A DNA stretch of 64,000 nucleotides from Diogma glabrata (lineage: Eukaryota > Arthropoda > Insecta > Diptera > Cylindrotomidae), in the NCBI GenBank assembly GCA_963693315.1, contig OY856187.1, positions 114,282,437 through 114,346,436 of the forward strand, read 5' to 3'. This document shows, piece by piece, positions 1 through 13,500 of the stretch. The notes under the pieces are model-generated. The model saw only the letters and a list, made by a program, of their open reading frames with translations. It did no database searches and was not told the origin of the DNA. How positions within the stretch are numbered: the first letter of the stretch is position 1; every line of letters starts with the position of its first letter. The position numbers and the translations under genes were made by a program.

Positions 1-114
1 AAAAAAAAAATTAAAAAAAGAACACATGCAGAGATTTCGAGTCACCCTGTGTTAAAAATAGTGAAGAAATAAAAAAAACATAAAATAAAAAAAACACATG
101 CAGAGATAAGCTTT

Positions 115-665
115 TTCGCATAAAGAGATCGGTTTTTAATGATTTTGAATGTACGGGTGTGAAAAAGCAGCATTTGCCAGTCCCTGCTATTTACATACGA
201 ATTTACGTGATATAGCATAAACTATGCTGAATAAAGCAGTAAAATATCACTAGCCAAAATGATACTTTAGAAGTGCTTGTTGGTGAACTCTGTTTATTCA
301 ACGATTGCATTTCTTATCTAAGATATGGAATATTGCTTGGTGATGCTGTGCCATTGCTCGATAAAATAAGCCTTCATATAACTCTTTATGTAGACTTTAA
401 TAATTAAAGGATACACGGCGTCACATGTTCGAGGAATATGCTAATATCTAGATTATTCTCATACCAATTAAGTTTTTCTACTAATTTTTAAAAAAATTGG
501 ATTTTACTTCTAAATTTTTTTACATTTTATGATTAGGCGTGATATGAATTGTTGTTTAGTTGTCCATTTAAAAAAACACATAAAAAGGCGTTCACTCAAG
601 CGTTTCACTTGGGACCTAGACCTTAAAAGGTATCTCTGAGTTTTTTGTGACTTGTTTTATCGAAT
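115..665 (+). repeat. R-family retroposon copy, diverged
   Basis: Diverged copy of the R family, best preserved at 17630-18272. Shared landmarks in order are the 'acgggtgtgaaaa' block near 155, the 'agtccctgctatt' block near 180, the 'tatcactagccaaa' block near 246, and near 610-650 the tail block 'gggacctagaccttaaaagg'. No open frame is visible. The poly-A end is lost, so the exact 3' end is uncertain. Confidence 0.6.
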
Positions 666-1668
666 TTTTAGATATTTCTGGGTGAATTTATAGGATAGGA
701 GAATATTTCTATTAAGCCAACATCATATGAGTGTAGAATCCTTATTGATCGTAACCAATCCAGGCGAAATCAACATCTGAAATATATTTGATTTGTTTCC
801 ATATATGTTACACGGGTCGGGGAGGTCAGGATGGTAAATGTTTAGCTAAAACATGATTTGTTTGTTTGTTCCTACGTTTGTTCAATAGTCCCCTGGCTGA
901 CCTGGTGCTTGCCTGCAGCACCAAGTGGTCAGCACATCACTTAATTGGTAACTGAAATTGATTTTATGCTAAGGATTGTAGGTAAAACCCCGAATGAGTT
1001 GGGTTTGTGGTTCAACCTTCACCCAAAATCAAAATCGTTAAAATTTTGAATCACAAAAAAATATTAGTCCGGACAACAAAACAAAGTTTTACCTTGAGTC
1101 TTGACGTGAAAAAAATAGCTGCATGGCAATTATGCTGCTGTGTCGAATAACTGTGATGAATATTCTAACTTGGTTTCTTTCGGTAATGCTCCGACATCGA
1201 TCATAAATGCCACAAGAATACGACAATCATAGGGGCAATGTGAGTTCGAACAACAACTTATTGGTTTTCTGGGGATTTTTAAAAGTTCATTTATATAAAT
1301 CAAAAACAGATCTGATAATGAAACCAAATCTTGATGAACACTTACATGTTACACACCAGATAAAATTTTTCGAAGTGCCAAAAATAGATTTTATGTAATG
1401 CAATACATTCAAATGCACCTTTCACTTCGAAAGCTTTCATTCAGGGTATTAAATATTTAATAATTATGTAGTGAGGAGTGGCGGCATTATTTTTGAATAA
1501 AAGACACTCACGTTAACTACAAATAGATAGAACATATATACCGTTTGATTGTTAATTTTGGCCAAATCAATTTCTAATAAGCCAGTATGAAAATCAAAAA
1601 TCGTCAAATCAGTTGACGTAGCTGATGAATTTGTTATCCCAAAATATTGATTTTATAAGGTTGTTCAA
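666..1668. other. No recognisable feature
   Basis: AT-rich DNA with only short open frames that overlap on opposite strands near 1130-1400. I see no domain, RNA gene or terminal repeat here. Confidence 0.5.
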
Positions 1669-2325
1669 TTTTCTTTTCAATAAAATGTGTTGTGTAGTAT
1701 CAATTACAGTATGTCACAACAACACATAAAAATCTTTTAAGGTCTGAATCTTACAACAACATGCGTTCTGAGGTGTTAATGAATGCAATTTTTTTATATG
1801 TTTTATATTTTTTTTCTAATAATCGAGAGCTATAGAATAAATCCAACAATTAAGAAATTATGCCAAGCTGTCAATATTTCATCGAAATGATGATGGAAAT
1901 AAAAATAAAATAAGGGTTATACAAAGCTAATTTTTTTCAAAAAATTTGCAAGAACAAAACTAAAATTGGGGTATTAATAATCCTGTGTATGCTAGATATT
2001 TATGTGAAGTACTGTTTTCCCCGTTAATTAAGGTCTATATGCAAAGACATAAGAAGGCTCGTCTCTTCAAGCCAACAATAACGTGCTATCGTGAAGGAAT
2101 ATTTCATAGCTAAGATAAAGGGTGCTACCGTTCTCGGTATAGAGTTCATCCGCCATTTCCCTTAAAATATCACCTTGGTTAGCGATAGGTCAACGCTATT
2201 GCCAGTGATATGTGACATTTCACGTTAACTGATATAATATACCAATAACAGAGAATGGAGTAGAGTATGCGTGGTTGTCACACCAGTAGAACAAAAATAA
2301 AAAAAGTGATTTCACCATGCATCGT
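1669..2325 (-). repeat. R-family retroposon copy
   Basis: R copy on the minus strand. Its 3' tail lies at the left (near 1680-1790), with the blocks 'aaaatgtgttgtgtag', 'gtcacaacaacacataaaa' and 'acaacatgcgttctgaggtg'. The body (2090-2325) matches 17630-17890 inverted. At 2103-2115 it keeps an uninterrupted 'catagctaag' junction, the empty site of the FB insertion at 24188-25625. Confidence 0.7.
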
Positions 2326-2748
2326 AAATGAAAAAGTTTTAACCCTAAAGATCTAAGTAAACAAACTTAATTTATAGAACTCTACGTTTGAAGAAATAAG
2401 TTCTAGTGACTAATTTCACTTTTCAGAAACCAATTCATTTCAAAAATGTAATATGCTCGAGGTAACAAAAACGCTGTTTGTGACTGGGTTACATTGGGTT
2501 TTAAAACCAGATTTTTGTTATAAATGTGAATATTATGGTATACTAATGTGCATATAAAAATCTCCAATAATATGTGTTTCTTAAAATTGAGCCTATCCGT
2601 AATAACTGTTCTCAGAAATCCATAAAAAATGTCAACAAAACGAGTCATTTACTTCAAATATCAATGCCAATGAGTCTAATCTTTTATATACTCTTTTTAA
2701 TTATGTGTTCCACCTTATGAAATTAACGAAAAAGTTAACAAAGAAAGA
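2326..2748. other. No recognisable feature
   Basis: AT-rich DNA between an R copy and the hAT element. Nothing identifiable is visible on either strand. Confidence 0.45.
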
Positions 2749-2756
2749 GATGTGAC

Positions 2757-4207
2757 TAGTGATTGCAAATTTGGGGCGATATTCTAAAACCGGGTTTTCG
2801 GTTTTACCTATAAAAAAAAACCGGTTTCCGGTTTCAACCCGGGTTTTTTTTTAAACAAAATATATTAATTTGTACAAAATGCTTACCAGATTTTGAAAAA
2901 CCATCATTTAAACAAAATCTATTCAAGTTTATTTTACGTTTATTTCAAATGCAAATAATAAATAATTCAGTCAAAAATAAAATAATAAAACACAAATATT
3001 TTTATAAGAAACAAAATAGTAATATAATTATTTATTTTTCTGTTTTAAAAAGTGAGATCGCATTAAACACAACATATCTATTGTGTTATCAGCTAGTCGT
3101 GATTTTTGTGCATATAATTCCTGACGCCGAAAATGCTCTTTCTGATTCCACGCTTGTCGGTGGAATCGACAAAAGAAAATTGTACACTTTCTCGAGTTCT
3201 TCCGGGCCTCTGATCCCATTAGATTCGAACAGGGTCAACTAACGACGAACCTTCGTTTTTAGACTAATATCATTTTCGTCTTTTGTCTGTGGTTGAACAC
3301 TTAATTGATTGTCGATAGCTTTAACATAACACTTGGTATTTGTTATGTAGATAATGCAGTAAGCTATATAAATCAGTTCGTCTTTCTTTAATGCGGCATA
3401 TTAGCTCCATTTTCATATCAATTGCCAGCTGGCCACTATGTTTGTCCAAATGTGACAGCATAAAGTTGAAGATCGCGTCGGCAGTCAGAAGTCATCTTGC
3501 CAGCAAAATGACTCGACTCCCAATTTCATTGGTAACAGAACAGCAATATTTAATAAATACAGTTAATAAATACAGTTGAGTTAGTTAATAAATACAGCAA
3601 TACGTAATAAATGAAAAAGAAATGATAATTTTAATCATTGAATGACGAATTGATGAACACTGAGAGGAAAATACTTCTTTATTTTTTAAACTATTTCATC
3701 TGTGTGTGAGTGATATATATGCATTTATTTTTAAAACAATATAGTCGCTCGTATTCTTATGTAATAAAATATTAATAAAAAAGTGTCTAAAATCAAACCC
3801 AACACTAATATAACCGACCAAGTGGCACACCAGTTGTTAAAGCTTTGGCGCCTAGATCGGAAGGTTCTAAAACAGGTAATCTTTTATATCTAGTGGTATC
3901 TGCCCATAAAAAAATGACTCTAACTTTTCAAAATGTGGTCGGTTTTTAATATAATCCAGGAAGGCACATATACATAAAGAAACAATGATGTAGGTATCCC
4001 GACATTCTACCAAATTCGACAGACCAACCGACAAACACACAATATATTTATAATTTCTCATATCATTTATATTATTGTTTTGTTTTCATCATTTTATGTT
4101 AATAATAAACCCGGTTTTTAAGGGTAATAAAACCCGGTTTTTCGGTGATGTAAAATAACAAAAAAAGCCGGTTTTTCGAATACCGAAAACCCGGGTTGCA
4201 ATCACTA
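2757..4207 (-). mobile_element. hAT DNA transposon, degraded, with 8-bp TSD
   Basis: A 1,451-bp element bounded by inverted repeats reading TAGTGATTGCA inward from each end, followed by a subterminal block rich in CCGGTTTT and AACCGG. It is flanked by identical 8-bp duplications, GATGTGAC, at 2749-2756 and 4208-4215. An 8-bp TSD is the hAT hallmark. The interior holds a decayed transposase on the minus strand ending in a hAT dimerisation motif. The element is shorter than an autonomous hAT (typically 2.5-5 kb), so it is internally deleted as well as mutated. The intact TSD suggests moderate age. Confidence 0.88.
3028..3510 (-). pseudogene. hAT transposase C-terminal remnant
   Basis: Minus-strand translation gives pieces of the hAT transposase C-terminus in different frames. 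Around 3475-3300 there is a segment with TADAIFNFMLSHLDK followed by KERRTDLYSLLHYLH, which resembles the region upstream of the dimerisation domain. At 3172-3121 lies IPPTSVESERAFSASG, matching the conserved hAT-C signature. After a frame change, RLADNTIDMLCLMRSHF follows at about 3090-3040, the usual end of the protein. The N-terminal zinc finger and most of the RNase H-like catalytic core are missing. The gene is clearly dead. Family assignment agrees with the 8-bp TSD. Confidence 0.82.
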
Positions 4208-4215
4208 GATGTGAC

Positions 4216-7200
4216 CGATGATATAACAAATGACCAAGTTGGCTTGATCGTATCTCTTGAGACAGCCACTTTAATCTAACCCAACCCAAATTTTTAACAA
4301 AACGTCAAAATTCATCGAAAGCATGAAAGAAACAAAATAAAAAAGCCTTTATTTATCGCGGTAATCCCAGTTGAATAATTTTTTAGATAATATTGTTTAC
4401 GGTTTCATTCATATTTTGTTACATAAAGAAAAAAATGACTTTTAAATAGCGATAAGCTTTATAAAAAGCTTTTTGATAGAATGGTTTGAATGAAGATTTA
4501 TTTAATGATAAGGAGTTTGCATTGTATTTTAAACGAATTATTACAGCTAATTTTTTGTTGTAATAAAAGTTGCTTGGGATGTTGTTACTATTGATCCTTT
4601 AAATGAGATTGCAATTCAGGAGTTTATAAATAAAATAAAATCATTATTGTAAAAAATCATTTCCTTATTATCAACAATTTTATTTCGGTGATTTACGAGA
4701 AACTATTCAAAATCTCACACTCACTCTATTGGCATTTCTCGACGTTTTGGGTCATATAATGTCTAAATAAGCAAAAAATATATGTCTGTTTGCCAAAATG
4801 CCGCCATGTCACCACGCCGACATGCAGTCAACGCTTCGAAAGATGAGCTTTTAGTCTGTTTATAATTTCTATATTAATTTATGAGGCTCAGTCACGATAT
4901 TTTAAAACCATAGTTTGTAGCGAATGTGCATTATAAATCATAACAGTAAAAATTGATAATAAAAACTTTGTATAAAAATAAATCAGAAATTGTAGATAGA
5001 ATTAAAAATTAATTTAATGTTCTCAGCAATAAAATCTATAGATATATTGCAAAGCCATACACTCGTTGTCGTTTATTTATTTCATAAAAGTTAAGAAAAG
5101 TGTATGTTTTAAAAACACGTTTAAAAACTTAAAGTGGATCAATTTGGAGAATATTATTTTTCAAACCTGAAGCTTTATGAAAACTGCTTGCTTAAAAACG
5201 GTACATCAATTAAAAATGGGGAAACAGTTCTTGGTCTGATATAATAATTGACTCTCAGCTAATTGCACTTAAGCTTTAATAGAGCTTTGTCAACCATATA
5301 ATCAAACTACGAATTAAGTGAATTTTTGAAAACCGGCCAACAGTTTTCGCGTTTTTATTCCTCATGACAACAGACCAATATTTTTTTGTTAATTAAATTT
5401 CATCAGGCATTTAAGACAAAAAAGTTGTGAAGTGAAAAAGAAAAAGTAGAAGTGAAATTTTGAAAATTCTCCCATGTAACTTCATCTTTTAGACCTGTAC
5501 CCCGATTCTGGTTCTGTGAGAAAAAATGAAGTGGAATGGAATTATTATTTTTCTCAAATTTTGATTTCTCACTAAATAATTCCATTCCTAATTAACTAAT
5601 TGGTATTCTCGTTCTCTTTTCGAGATATCGTTTTTAGTACAAGTTTTAAGATAGCACAAATTTTTGCAAATGGAATTCATCTGTCAGTTTATTTACTTGT
5701 TTTTATTTGTGTTTCTTTCGTTAACAAGTATTTTCTGTTGTGCTTTAGAATTTAATAATATAATTATCCTTTAAAATTAAATAAATAACGTCTTTCATAA
5801 CACTCTAAAAATAGACATGTGCTTAAGAATTCTCTCATAATTACAAGACGAAAAATTAGCTCTTTTAAGACGTCAACGTAAACTTCTTGGTTGCAGTGAT
5901 TAATAGATTTTAGTTAAATGTTGATATAACTAAAAACCGTTCACCATTAACCCGATAGTTTTGCAAATGATAGTACTCTGTACAAGTCACATTTACAGTT
6001 ACATTTTTTTTTCTACATTTCTGTGCGTCTATACCAAATTTCAAAGCAAATAATATCATTCCATCATTAAATTCATTAACGAGATAATTTGACAGTTCAT
6101 CCCACAAACACGGAATTTATTTTCTCATTCCACTGAACTGGAATGCAAAAATCTCATTTAGTACGAAATCTCATTCCACGAAATAGTTCCATACAACCAG
6201 AATCTAGCTACTGAGTATATTTAAATTAATAAGCAAATTATAACTCCAAATAATAATAATCTAGTTTACACAAATTGAAATTCGGTTTCTAACAGCAACA
6301 ATTTTCAAAGTTAACTATTGTAGAATTTTTTTGCCAGCGAATTTCTGACAGCTACGACGCAGCAAGAGATAAAAGATGAGACAAAAAGTAAAACAGAGAT
6401 GTATTATTTATTTTGGGATAAATTTGTTTTCAAAACAATTATATTAGTTAAATTTCTACTTCTAGTTCGTACCATTTGTTTGTTGTGATATTTGTTTCCA
6501 TAGGCGTCGTTATTTTTATTATAATTATTTTTAATTATCAAAATTTTGTTATATTTCCTACAAAATCATTAATATTTCTACTAGTTTTTGGGTTTCTATT
6601 ATAATTGGTTGAATTTCAATAGTAATTTATAAATTTTATGCGTTTTTTTTGTCCATTTCAATGGGACCCCAATAGTTTTTTTAATATTTTAATCGAGACA
6701 CTGAATGTGCAAACAATATGCGCATGTGTATGCGCATGTGCAAACAATATGCGCATAACAAACAAATTTTGTGTTCGCTGGCAAAAAAATTCTACTATAC
6801 ATCGAATTATAATAAAACTTATACTGGGTTTGAAAGTTGTAGTCGCAAAGTAATAATTTTGTACAGAGAGGTTCATGATAGATGGTTCATGATAGATAGA
6901 TCATTTCTCAACTACTAGGTACAATTGCAATATAATAAAGAATCCTGAGTCTTATAACTGGTGTAAGAAATGAGATCTGACAAATAACGTAATTTTTGGC
7001 GGTTTAAAATTTTTTAACAAGGAAGCATCTATTAACAACACGCAAGAAGCGAAAGTTGGTAAAAGTAACACCAAGAGGAGACATGTCATGCAACAGCCAC
7101 TTGGCATATGGAAAAAGTTATATGCAAGACACTGACTGCGCAGTAAATGAAACACGAGGAGTAACAACTTTCCGGAAAAAAACTGAGCAGGAAGAAATTT

Positions 7201-9404
7201 AAGAAAAACTGATAAAAACTGAAAGAAGATTCAGTGTTGATCTTACAGATCTGGTAATTGATCTCCGTTCAATTGAAACCATGAAAAAATCAAACGAGCA
7301 ATAAAATAGGAAATATCATCCATTCCGATGCTATTTCCTATTACAAGTAACAGAAAAGTGAATCAACGGTTGCTAATGATAGTTTTACAAATGACTCATA
7401 TATGAGTCATCGTTCTTTATCCTTCTAAAGTTAATCAAACACAAATATCAGAGCAGGTACAAATTAGCAAAATTGCTTTCCTAAATTTTTTGATACAAAG
7501 TTGTTATAACTGACTTTTAGTAATTTAGTAGACACAAGCACGATTAAATTATCGTTACTCCTCTTAGAACTAAGAACTGAGAAGAAATTTGAATTAGTTA
7601 AAATTACATAATAAAAAAAGTTTCAATCTGGAATTCCATAAGCAACTTATAAAATTACTGTAAGCACTATTCTCAAATCGTTTGATTGCTAATTACTTAT
7701 GAATTAACCCTCGTCTACCTAAGTAGGCTACTTTAAATTCTATACAAATTACGTCTCAAAAAATTACAATAAAATACTTTCGTCTCGCTCTATTCAGAAT
7801 AGACAGTCTAAAATAAAAACAAAAAATATCCCCATCGCCATAAACAAAAAATAACTATAACTCCACTATAAAGTTGAGCTTGTAGAATATTATAATGAAA
7901 ATAATAATAACAATAAATAAATAAAATGAAATAAAAATAGTTTCTAATTATATTGTTTTCTTTATTTAACTTATAGTCCATGACCTACTTCTAATTCTAC
8001 TACATTGAACAAATTCAAGGCCGATCATTGACACGACGTCCGCAAAATGTAAAATGATCAGCGCATGATTCAATTTTATTTATTTTTTTTTCTATTTTTC
8101 GCAATACTAACAAACAAACTAAACTTTGAATAAAAGCACAAGTAAAAGAAAAACGATAAAATAAATAAATATATCTAAAAGATTCAAACCTAACACAACT
8201 AACGTTGTCGTAGTGTTAGCCAACATATTGTAGAAAAATTATAATTCATGATGTTGGTTGTTGTTTTTGGTGTTTTGTTAGTAGGTTTTAAATGAGATTA
8301 TAAGATTTGAATGTTGGCATTAGAAAATCAAAAAGGTAATATTATGTGATAGTTTGGAAAAGACACGAAGCTACTTTTTACGATGAAAAGTAACGTTCAA
8401 CTTTTCAAGCTTCCGTAAATGAGTGATATAATATTAGACTAAAACCTTACGGCTATGATGGTAGTAAGACTTCAAAATTGGATAAGAGGTTTTATATAAT
8501 TTTTGAAAGAATGTTATGGTGATTTTGCTATGGTGACATATTAACATTGTGTAATGTTGTAGTCAAAGATGTATCTGCAGGTACTTAACCGAACAAATTT
8601 AATATTTTGACTAAAAATAAAAATTCTTTAAACCACAACAATCGAGTTTTCAAGAGCTTTTAATTTTATGATTAGGAAAAGTTAAGGAAGTATGTCCCAA
8701 TCTTAAAGAACATGCAAAAGTTCTGAACACTTACTGTAAAAAGTAGGACCAGTTTGTCCAACATAAAAACGGTTGCCATCTGCCCAACAATGTCCATTCA
8801 CTCTATATGTAGAAAAATTGCATTCAATTTTTGTTATCCTCTAAAATTTTCAATGTCTTTATTGGTAGTTAAAAGATATTGAAGGTCAATAGTATTTAAC
8901 TTTCATTATACAATTCAGAAATTTTAAGAGAAATGTGTTTAATAGGGAAATTAGATCAAACACTATACGGCAGCAAAGCTCTAAACACATAAATTGGTGG
9001 ACCAAATCAAATGTCAAAATCCCACAGTGAAATATTGTTCAGAAAATTATTTTCCTGCAAAAAATTATTTGGAGACTTTTGTGCGCCATCTCTGAAATAT
9101 CAAAACAAACAACGTAATTTCCCAACTTTTTCCCTGACGAAATTCGTACTAAAAGATTGAAAAATGAATCGGAGCATTTTACTTTTGATTTCACGATGTT
9201 AAATTTGTAAAAAAAATTCACTTAACTTAATCTCCGTATAAGGCATTTTTAATTCACTAGATTTGAATGTTTGAATAAGTTTTGAATTATTAGGGATTTT
9301 TTGTGAGCACTTATAAACTCAAACAATTATGGAAATTATTTGAATTTTTCAATTCAATATATATTTATTTTTAGGTACATATTTCTAAAAGTAAGAGAAA
9401 AACT
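4216..9404. other. Long AT-rich stretch without recognisable genes
   Basis: About 5.2 kb with only short open frames and no domain signature. Small items: near 4730-4800 a short block ('ggcatttctcgacgttttgg') shared with the F-family head; near 6708-6760 a local duplication of a 'gcgcatgtg' motif; near 6870-6900 a short duplication of 'ggttcatgatagat'. I found no tRNA or clear TIR pair. Confidence 0.5.
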
Positions 9405-9492
9405 CGGAGTGGGATTCGAACCGTCCTCATCAGTGCCAAGACTCGAATCCGTTTTGGCAGACATGCTGTCTAGCTAACCAACCGAGGCGATG
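9405..9492 (-). repeat. tRNA-derived SINE head
   Basis: On the minus strand this reads as a tRNA-like pol III promoter region. An A-box-like 'tggttagctagac' lies near 9475, and a good B box, GGTTCGAATCC, lies at about 9425-9415 some 55 bases downstream. It does not fold into a clean cloverleaf and has no clear anticodon arm, so I call it a SINE head rather than a tRNA gene. The 3' extent to the left of 9405 is not defined. Confidence 0.55.
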
Positions 9493-12400
9493 ATATTTCA
9501 AAGTTGAAATTTCATCATTATTGAAAATCTAGAACTCCGTATAAGGCTTTAACCTCGACCAATACAACTAAAAAAACAGAGAGTGTGCTTAAGACCGAAC
9601 GGCAGAAGTGAAAACTTTATTGGCAATCGCAATCAATTGTGATATCGTATTAGTAGTATTTGGATCGTATTAGTAGAATATATGAGAAACAAGTCAGAAC
9701 GATAAACCTTCTAACTACACACACTAACCAACAATGTAAACCAAATAATTTTCAAAATAGCATTCATATGCCAATAGCAGGGACTTAAGTACGCGTGGTT
9801 GTTACACCCATAGATCAAGAAGTTTAAATTTTACAAATCTTCCTGCGGAAAGCTAAGCAAATTCATTAGTATTAATGAGCATTGTTGCCGTTTGCAAATT
9901 ACTATCGGCTAAGTGCCGCCATTTTTAATTATTTTATTTATCATGATTGCCATCCATGTTTAATCATACATAAGCTATGCTTCTTTGTATAGAATTTATG
10001 CGATTTCCGTCTCGTAATTGTGAGCTTTAAATCGATATAATCGATTTTATCAAGTATCAAGTTACAAGTAAACAAGTAAGTATTCACTTAATTTTAGAAA
10101 CATGTATTACATACAATTCCAAACCGACAACATATTTAGTGAAGATGATAAAATTCCAATACATATAATTTTGATATACCAATGTAATTGTTTCAGCCTT
10201 CAGGTTATGCTATCTTTTTTACGTTATTTTTAATTTCATAAAAATTATGTTCAACAGAAAACATTGATCAAAGCAAACTACCATTTAAAACGATGGTTAA
10301 AAAAAACAAATTAAGTGTACACAACAACTTCCCAAATTTTCAGGATAATTAATGTATAAATGCATAAAGGACAAACAGACATACTTACAATTTTATATAT
10401 ATATGCAATATTTATTTAACATGATGACTCGAATGCAAATTGCAAAAGACAGTAGCAATATAACTTTAAAAAACTGCGTTATCGACTTTTTTATTTTTAA
10501 TTTTTTTTATTTTTTGAATTCATAAATAAAAAAAAAAATTTTAATGGTATTTAATAAAAATTAAAAAAAAACAATAAAAAAATATGTACCACACCTGGAG
10601 TTGACTCACTACCTACAGCACATCAGTCGAGCACGCAATATCCACAACGCAATTTGAAGCGTTAAGAAATGATAGATAGATTGTTATTTATTTTATTTTT
10701 AGCCTTTCGTTTTTTAGCATGACGGATCAGTTTAATTTACTTCCTACGGAAAAATCTGTGTGGTGCGCCTAAAGAAGTTTTCACTTCAGTAAATTGATGA
10801 AATTTTAATGGTGAGAAAATTTGTAAACAATCTATGGAATGCCAATTTATGGAAAATAAGATCTTAAAATAAATCCAGGATCTCTTTTTCTGTATGTAAC
10901 CATTTAAAACCATAAATCCTGTTAAAGTAAAGTTTGAAAGTTTCTGAGAAACAAAATCGAAATTCATGCAGATCAAAAAGAGCATTTATTACCCATATGT
11001 ATCTAGTAAATTCATGATATCTCTTATTGTCATTCGTGGACCAACTGAAAACAGACTATTGGCGAGCAACACACATATTCTACAGCAATCAAGAGGTTAC
11101 AACAAAAATCCTAACACGTGACTCTGTACTTCATGGGTCTTCTAATGAAATAATTGAATTAAAATAGCAAAAGAATAACTGCATTAGCATTTACAAGAAG
11201 ATATAAAATTTCCTGTTGCTTTTTTCAAAACCAATCAGTTCGTAATAACACACGGTTCTCACCGATTCGCTGTTCCCATTTGCCGTAATGCTGTTTTCTT
11301 CAATAGAAATTTTGTCAAATATTATTTTAATAATTTTCAAACAATCTCTTGGACAAGTTCGCGAACTGGCCATATCGGGGTACCGTTTAAGCGGCTAGAG
11401 TCTTAAAAGTCGAATAATCTAAGGCGTTATAACTTCCGTTTGAAACATAAAGTTTAAATAAAATTGATAAATATTGAATATTTGAATCTTTTTTTATCAT
11501 TTTTTGTGAGATGAAAACCTTGGCATTTAGGGTTCCTGAAAAATCAGCTGTTTTAAAAATTTACTAAACTTTGTTGTCCTTGATCTAGATGAAAATGACC
11601 AAGCTCAAAAATGAAAACTTTCAGAAACGTAGATACCAACTTATATCTATCCAAAACATAAAAAATAAATTGTTTAAGTTCAGAGGTTGAGAACCTGTGG
11701 CTATTAAAACGAAAACAAACGCAAACGGCCTTGCTTTCATCATTTTCGAGTCTATTTTGATTAAACTAATACTAGCTTTTAATTCAACTTTTCAACTATA
11801 ACATCAAAAATTTTCAGCTTTCTAACCCTAGAAGTTCCAATGCAATTAACATTATACTAACTCAATGCAAGCCCCTAAAACCCTATATAATTACAAACAA
11901 ATCCCAAAAATATTCCAATTAAATAAAATTTCTTTTGTTTTAGGTAGATTTCATATAATTTTTTTTGTTTTTATTTTGTTTTTCGCAAAAAGTTAAAAAA
12001 TTTGTTTTGAATGTTTGTTGTTGTTGTTGTTGTTTTGAAGATTTATTATTGTTTTGAATTAGGGAATAGTTTCTTTGGAATATTTGGAAGTGGTTTAGTT
12101 GAAATAAATATATGCATATTGATTACATATTTACAATTGATAGATATTTGTATTATATTTGAGGTGTAAAAGTTGTTTGATGTTGTTGTTGATTATAAAT
12201 TTTAGTATGGCAGTTGTGATGTAGTTAGAACGTTAATCCACCAAAGGATTTAATTTGATATTAAGGAGTTTTAACCAAATTCAACAAAACTATTCGAAAT
12301 TGGATTGACAAAGTGGTTTCTGTTTCTGTTTATGTATTTAGTTTGGTTGTTTGATAAATTTTTTGGATTTTCTGTTTCTAGTTAAATTTTTTATTTAAAC

Positions 12401-13124
12401 CAAACTGACATATCCAATTCTATTTGTACACAAAGCTGTCTGGTTTAAATCTACCTATTTCTAGCGGATATACGTGCCGCTTGGCCTTTTTTTATTTATA
12501 ATGCCGAGTTTCAATAAACGAACAAAACAGGAAACAGAAACGGAAACTGTTTTTCACAATAAATAATGAAACTAACAGAATGATGTAATATCACTCTGGT
12601 AGGACCAACATGAATAATAAGCACTTCATCCAAAAAGGGAGTGACAATTATTATGTAGTGACAGTTCTTTTTGTTTGAACGTAGTGACAATAATTTTTGT
12701 TATGAACCAATACCAAAGAATTCGACTTTGAAAATTTTTGAATTTCTCATCAGGGCGAACTAACACAGATGAACTACACAAAAATGGGCAAATTCCCCTA
12801 ACAAAATCAAATATTAACAATTTTTGGTTAAGTAAAATCACAAGGCTAGAATGAGAACAATATATAAAATATAAAATTTAAAGTGAAAATGTTTTTATCC
12901 ACGAATACTAAAGAATATACGCTTTCCATGCGTATGTCTTCCATTGTAATTGTATTCATTCCACAACTAGTGAATTTGATTAAAATTCTTTAACAGTTCT
13001 ATAGTTTATTAAATATTCTCCTAACAAATTAAACAACAAACTTGTTTTGTTTTTCGCTATCTTTGATGTATTTATTTCAATATGGCGATACAAATTTTTG
13101 AATGAAAATGGGAAATCAAACGAA
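9493..13124. other. AT-rich stretch, minor repeats only
   Basis: No gene is recognisable. A short R-family fragment ('atgccaatagcaggga' plus 'gcgtggttgttacaccc') lies at about 9765-9830. A block 'gcgcctaaagaagttttcacttc' related to the 60665-60905 repeat lies near 10759. A (TTG)n run lies at about 12016-12035. The GC-poor text near 11930-12060 resembles noncoding intronic DNA, but this cannot be shown. Confidence 0.45.
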
Positions 13125-13500
13125 ATATTTTACAGTCGTGGATAAAATAGCATCTTGTATTCGCTTAGGATGATGGCTATTCTTCACTCGGATGATTCCC
13201 TTCACTCGCTACGCTCGTTTCGGGAAACTTCATCCTCGTGAAGAATTGCCTTCATTCTAAGCTCATACAAGAATCTACTATTCTGTGATGTCTATGATGT
13301 ATTTTTTTAAAGTTGACAAAAACTTTAACAGGGAAACTGGAAATTATTGGAAATATTTTGCAGTCGTGCATAAAATAGCATTTTGTATTTGCTTAGGATG
13401 ATGACGATTCTTTAATCAGATGATTCACTCCACTCGCTTCGCTCGTTTCGTAATCGTAGTGAACAATTGCCATCATTCAAAGCTCATTAAAGAATTTATT
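13125..13500. repeat. Tandemly duplicated hairpin repeat
   Basis: Two diverged direct copies (about 13125-13290 and 13360-13500) share 'aaaatagcat.ttgtatt.gcttaggatgatg', a central 'cactcgct.cgctcgtttcg', and the end 'cattc.aagctcat'. Within each copy the outer parts are imperfect inverted repeats around the GC-rich centre, so each unit is a potential hairpin. This fits a small foldback MITE duplicated in tandem. The family is unknown. Confidence 0.55.

Noticed and set aside
9425..9445. CTGATGAG on the minus strand, part of a hammerhead ribozyme core
   Set aside because: The second conserved GAAA and the three stems are not in place; the sequence is part of a tRNA-derived SINE head.
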